The notes under the pieces were generated by a model. It had not been told where the DNA came from. It did no database searches and saw only the letters and a list, made by a program, of their open reading frames with translations. Shown piece by piece: positions 8,958 through 11,848 of a stretch of 11,848 nt of DNA. A program made the translations under genes and the position numbers. The stretch lies in NCBI GenBank assembly GCA_013365365.1, contig JABVXU010001028.1, positions 1 through 11,848 of the forward strand, given 5' to 3'. The stretch's first letter is position 1. The number at the start of each line of letters is the position of its first letter. Origin of the DNA: Cruorifilaria tuberocauda (lineage: Eukaryota > Nematoda > Chromadorea > Rhabditida > Onchocercidae).

Positions 8958-9002
8958 GGTTTTAGAGTCATTATAACATTTTTTAATTGTAAGATTATTT
9001 CG

Positions 9003-9107
9003 TACTTTAACAGAACTCTCGCAAGGTTTTATAAAGTAATTCAGGTTGTGATAACGTGCAATATACCTGCTGTTTTGTTCACGTACCTGTACTGGAATAA
9101 TTAGTAG
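9003..9107 (-). pseudogene. Decayed inverted copy of the DM9-like exon
   Basis: Read on the minus strand, 9094-9051 matches exon bases 9807-9850 at 38 of 44 positions, and similarity continues more weakly on both sides. It encodes VQVREQNSRYIARY against VQVPEQNNMYIARY, then NYFIKP...ESSVKV against VYFGRA...ESGVVH with small gaps. No complete exon or splice-site set survives. It lies about 650 bp upstream of the intact exon and in opposite orientation, so it is a fragment of an inverted duplication or of a second, broken gene. Confidence 0.7.
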
Positions 9108-9220
9108 TGTAAGTTATGGTACTTGCATTGAAGTATTGGAATAAGTAGTAGTGTAAGTTATGGTACTTGCATTGAAGTATTGGAATAAGTAGTAGTGTAA
9201 GTTATGGTACTTGCATTGAA
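9090..9220. repeat. Three-copy 44-bp tandem repeat
   Basis: Units start at 9090, 9134 and 9178 (TAYTGGAATAAKTAGTAGTG, then TAAGTTATGGTACTTGCATT, then GAAG). Units 2 and 3 are nearly identical. The first unit overlaps the inverted exon copy: its TACTGGAATAATTAGTAG corresponds in reverse complement to exon bases around 9795-9812, so part of the unit is probably exon-derived. Confidence 0.8.
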
Positions 9221-9511
9221 TTACTTATTAATTACATCAACAATCTTTTGATGCTTATTTCTAGGTAAATACCTTTATTTCAAATTTATAAATTAATTTG
9301 CATTTTGCATAATTCGTAAAATTCACATTGTGAATATTTTTTTGAATAAGTACAAATGAAATTATAAAAACATTAAATTTACAATTTATCATTTTCAGTG
9401 TTTATAAATTTGTGAGCGAATAAGTTGGATTAACCTTATGCCTCCGATTAAAGTAGTCGATTTTCAATTATCAGTTATTATATTGCAGTAAATTAGTAAC
9501 TAGAGTAACTG

Positions 9512-9750
9512 AATTTATAAATCAAATAACTCATACTATTATTTACTTAGAAATTACGAATCAAATAACTCATACTATTATTTACCTAGAAATTACGAAT
9601 CAAATAACTCATACTATTATTTACTTAGAAATTACGAATCGAATAACTCATACTATTATTTACCTAGAAATTACGAATCAAATAACTCATACTACTATTT
9701 ACTTAGAAATTACGAATCAAATAACTAATACTATTATTTACCTGGAAACA
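9512..9750. repeat. Six-copy 39-bp tandem repeat abutting an exon
   Basis: CRAATAACTC/A anchors lie at 9523, 9562, 9601, 9640, 9679 and 9718, exactly 39 bp apart. Units alternate TTTACTTAGAA and TTTACCTAGAA, suggesting amplification as a 78-bp dimer. The last copy has CCTGG in place of CCTAG and supplies the pyrimidine tract of the DM9-like exon acceptor. Two frames stay open through most units because 39 is a multiple of three; neither is the DM9 frame. Confidence 0.9.
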
Positions 9751-9751
9751 G

Positions 9752-9907
9752 GCATCAGAAGATTGCTGGACAGAGCAAGTAATTGGTGCACCTCTAATAA
9801 GTAATTCAGTACAAGTACCTGAGCAAAACAATATGTATATTGCACGTTATGATAAAGAAGGTTTAGTGTATTTTGGTAGAGCATGGAATGAAAGTGGCGT
9901 GGTACAC
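9752..9907 (+). CDS. DM9-like gene, first visible exon
   Basis: Fifty-two codons from ASEDCWTEQV to SGVVH. The acceptor is GGAAACAG; a stop in the same frame lies about 33 nt upstream inside the adjoining 39-bp repeats, so an acceptor is required. The donor is CAC|GTAAGT, the first of four GTAAGT sites within 56 nt. A decayed inverted copy of this exon lies at about 9003-9107. Confidence 0.75.
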
Positions 9908-11402
9908 GTAAGTTTTACGTAAGTAACCTTCGTAAGTAACCTTTTTTCATGATATATGTAAGTAATTTTCATTTTTTTTATATTTATTATTTTCCTAACA
10001 TTCTTCTTTTTTAACTATCAAAGAAAACTTTAAATTTTATTTCGAAATTTTATAAAAATTTGATTGAAAATATTGATGAAATATAATTTAAAATTTAATT
10101 TTTGAATTTTTAAAGTTTTTTTTTTCACAAAAATGTAAAATTTGAAGTTTTTGATGTTACTTTTAACACGTTTTTTTCAAATGTATTTTTGAAATTTTAC
10201 AGATAAATTCAAAATTTTGCTGATAAACTAAATGCGAAACAAATTGAAATTCTATTTTTAATTTCCAATTACTTACTATTTGAAAGTAATAATTGTAAAT
10301 TTGATAATTTCCAATTATTCCATTGTTCTTTCAAACGAATTGAACTGATTATTCATATCAAATACAAAAGTTTTGTTGCACTTTCAGTGTGAATTCGCTT
10401 GTGGCGAAGTAAAATTAAAAGGATCAGAAATCAGTGATAAAATTCGGGTAATTTACCTGGTTGATTAAATTTCACGCATACTAGAAATGAAAATTATGCA
10501 TGAAATCAATCATACATTTAGCATGCTATAATCTAATTAATTAATTGAAACATCTATTTTTGAAGTGATAAATTTTTAATTAAAAGTGCAGAACATATTT
10601 TTGATTTTTTAATTTTCATACTTTCATACTTTTCAAAATAAACAAAACACATGCTTTATCAATTAAAATCACTCGCTAATTTACGCTGACTAAATCATTT
10701 CATTATTTTATCAGTAATTCTATCAATAACAATAATCAATGATCCGTTATTTTATCAGTAATTCTATCAATGACAATAATCAATGATTCGTTATTTTATC
10801 AGTAATTCTATCAATAACAATAATCAATGATTCATTACTTTATCAATAACTCTATCGATAATAGTAATCAATGATTCATTACTTTATCAATAACTCTATC
10901 GATAATAGTAATCAATGATTCGTTACTTTATCAATAACTCTATCGATAATAGTAATCAATGATTCGTTATTTTATCAGTAATTCAATCAATAACAATAAT
11001 CAATGATTCGTTAATTGATTATTTTATCATATCTTGCTATCAAATAATAAACAATGATTCATCATTTTATCAATAATTCTACTGATAATAATAATCAGTC
11101 ATTCGTTATTTTATCAATAATACTGTCAAATAATAATCAGTAATTAAAGTTATTTTATCAGTATTATCATCATTTATCATGAATTGGAAGAAAAAGTTTA
11201 GATTTTAACATATAGTGGTAATCATACAACGAAAGGTTTCTTCTATGAATGGATAAAATTTGCTCATTGGTTACGTCATTCAAACGATGAGTTTCGCGTA
11301 CCGTTACGTTGTGGTACGTCAAGTGGCGTGATTTTTGGACCAGAGAAAGGTTTAGGAACGTTAAATATTGAAAAAAAAACTGCAACATTCCTATATGATG
11401 AG
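9752..11402 (+). CDS. DM9/DUF3421-like protein, partial (3 internal exons, 139 codons seen)
   Basis: Exons are 9752-9907, 10388-10447 and 11202-11402, all joined in phase 0 with canonical GT/AG sites. The product reads MYIARYDKEGLVYFGRAWNE, then a Cys-rich strand (CEFACGEVKLKG), then DKIRILTYSGN and FFYEWIKFAHW, and later VPLRCGTSSGVIFGPEKGLG. The pattern of aromatic-Ile-Ala-Arg, Gly-Arg-Ala and a final Ile-Leu-Thr-Tyr matches the DM9 (DUF3421) repeat style from memory. DM9 proteins of other animals include sugar-binding, often secreted or vesicle-linked proteins, so carbohydrate binding is only an inference here. The start codon and any signal peptide lie in exon(s) I could not find upstream. 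The open frame continues beyond LYDE either in a further exon outside the window or in one I cannot identify. Confidence 0.6.
9908..10387 (+). other. First visible intron of the DM9-like gene
   Basis: 480 nt of A+T-rich sequence with long T runs. GTAAGT occurs at 9908, 9919, 9932 and 9958. No other structure or exon is recognised. Confidence 0.55.
10388..10447 (+). CDS. DM9-like gene, second visible exon
   Basis: Twenty codons, CEFACGEVKLKGSEISDKIR, with two cysteines. The acceptor is CACTTTCAG and the donor CGG|GTAATT. It joins exon 1 and exon 3 in phase 0 to give the continuous motif DKIR-ILTYSGN. Confidence 0.7.
10694..11172. repeat. ~10-copy 44-bp tandem repeat in the second visible intron
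   Basis: The unit reads TTATTTTATCAGTAATTCTA, then TCAATAACAATAATCAATGA, then TTCG. Two subtypes exist: ATCAGTAATTCTATCAATAAC at both ends and ATCAATAACTCTATCGATAATAG in three consecutive central units (about 10840-10965). Units after about 11010 are irregular. The array ends about 30 nt before exon 3. Confidence 0.85.
11202..11402 (+). CDS. DM9-like gene, third visible exon
   Basis: Sixty-seven codons from ILTYSGNHTT to TATFLYDE. I chose the acceptor AAGTTTAG at 11201 because a later TATAG would break phase with exon 2. The donor is GAG|GTATAT. Base composition rises in G+C relative to flanking intron, as expected for coding sequence. The open frame on the opposite strand here is a shadow. 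Confidence 0.75.
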
Positions 11403-11848
11403 GTATATATGATTTATTTGATAAAACCACTGATAAAATTACTGATAAATCTCACTTGATAACACAAGTTGATAAAATTAAAATATTCAAATTTCACTTA
11501 TTTGATAAAATAGTTTGATAAAATTTCAGTTTAATATTCATTCACTAGTAAAAATTAATATTTATTAATTTTTACTAGTAAATTAGAAAGTAATTTTTGT
11601 TGTTTAAATTTAAAATTTAATTTAATTTTTCTCTATCATTTAGACAATTATTCAGTAATTATTTATTTGTAAACTAGGAAATATTTTTGATTTTTCAATT
11701 AGAAAATTGCTGAGTAGTTTTTTTTTTTTTGAAAGTTTTTTTTTGAAAAGTAAAAAAATCTTTTAGATTAGAAAGTATTTCTGTTTTTTAAATTTAAAAT
11801 TGAGTTTGATATTTAAATTAGAATTTTAGTTCTTTAATAAATTTAATT
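11403..11848 (+). other. A+T-rich sequence after the last visible exon
   Basis: Presumably intron or 3' UTR of the DM9-like gene. TTGATAAAA-type motifs cluster at 11417-11528. A direct repeat of ATTAGAAAGTA...TTTAAATTTAAAATT occurs at about 11582-11620 and 11767-11802. An acceptor-like AATTTCAG at 11522-11529 is followed by a short open frame (FNIHSLVKINIY, then stop) that I do not trust as an exon. Confidence 0.45.
11544..11579. repeat. Perfect 17-bp hairpin with 2-nt loop
   Basis: ACTAGTAAAAATTAATA (11544-11560), TT, then its exact reverse complement (11563-11579). Confidence 0.8.

Noticed and set aside
9440..9496. Short frame MPPIKVVDFQLSVIILQ as the missing first exon of the DM9-like gene
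   Set aside because: It meets a stop before a usable phase-0 donor except at an implausibly early GTAGTC, and lacks a convincing signal peptide.
9512..9797. Repeat-encoded open frames (ITNQITHTIIYLE or NYESNNSYYYLLR units) as a coding domain
   Set aside because: There is no start codon, two frames are open at once, and neither matches the frame of the adjoining exon.
9090..11172. CRISPR-like array from regularly spaced repeats
   Set aside because: Units are contiguous tandem repeats without unique spacers, in a eukaryotic intron context.
11170..11430. 86-codon minus-strand open frame
   Set aside because: Antisense shadow of the third DM9-like exon, whose plus-strand reading has correct splice sites and motifs.
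11522..11573. Fourth exon of the DM9-like gene after AATTTCAG
   Set aside because: The frame stops after 12 low-complexity codons that bear no resemblance to the rest of the protein and it runs into a hairpin; left unassigned.

Overview
This is a very A+T-rich eukaryotic window with two recognisable multi-exon genes set in a dense field of non-coding repeats. It is most likely from a nematode. The reasons are short exons with TTTCAG/TTTTAG acceptors, donors of the GTAAG, GTTAG and GTTTG types, a start codon one base after a TTTCAG site (the arrangement expected for spliced-leader trans-splicing), and a nematode-style seven-transmembrane receptor. The species cannot be fixed from the sequence.

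Positions 1-4290 hold no gene I can support. They contain ~131-133 bp GATAA-rich repeats (about 602-950), a dispersed repeat with a fixed ATCGATTGATATTT core (1193-1486), a zero-loop 66-bp near-perfect palindrome (1677-1742), a ~750-bp minisatellite of GATAAGAGGATGATAAGTTT-like units (2381-3132), a pair of 49-bp inverted arms (3287-3335 / 3664-3712) and a diverged ~150-bp direct duplication (3765-3914 / 3980-4131).

Positions 4483-7768, minus strand, encode a seven-exon G-protein-coupled receptor-like protein of 320 residues. All exon junctions agree in phase, and all seven membrane segments, a TM1 Asn, a TM2 Leu-Ala-Asp, a Ser-Ile-Asp-Arg motif after TM3 and a basic tail can be read. Intron 1 carries a hairpin-like element whose loop is a 32-nt decayed copy of part of exon 1.

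Positions 7770-9751 are the space between the two divergent genes. They hold a polypyrimidine tract, a 34/43-bp alternating tandem array (8283-8757), a decayed inverted copy of the next gene's exon (about 9003-9107) fused to a 3 x 44-bp array, and a 6 x 39-bp array (9512-9750) that runs up to the splice acceptor of that exon.

Positions 9752-11402, plus strand, hold three in-phase exons (139 codons) of a protein resembling DM9/DUF3421-type proteins. Its first exon(s) and its 3' end were not found. The second intron contains a ~10-unit 44-bp array. The remainder (11403-11848) is A+T-rich with a perfect 17-bp hairpin.

Nothing links the two genes functionally. The most unusual features are the two independent exon-fragment copies lying next to repeats, and the recurrence of TGATAA/TTATCA in nearly every unrelated repeat family of the window.
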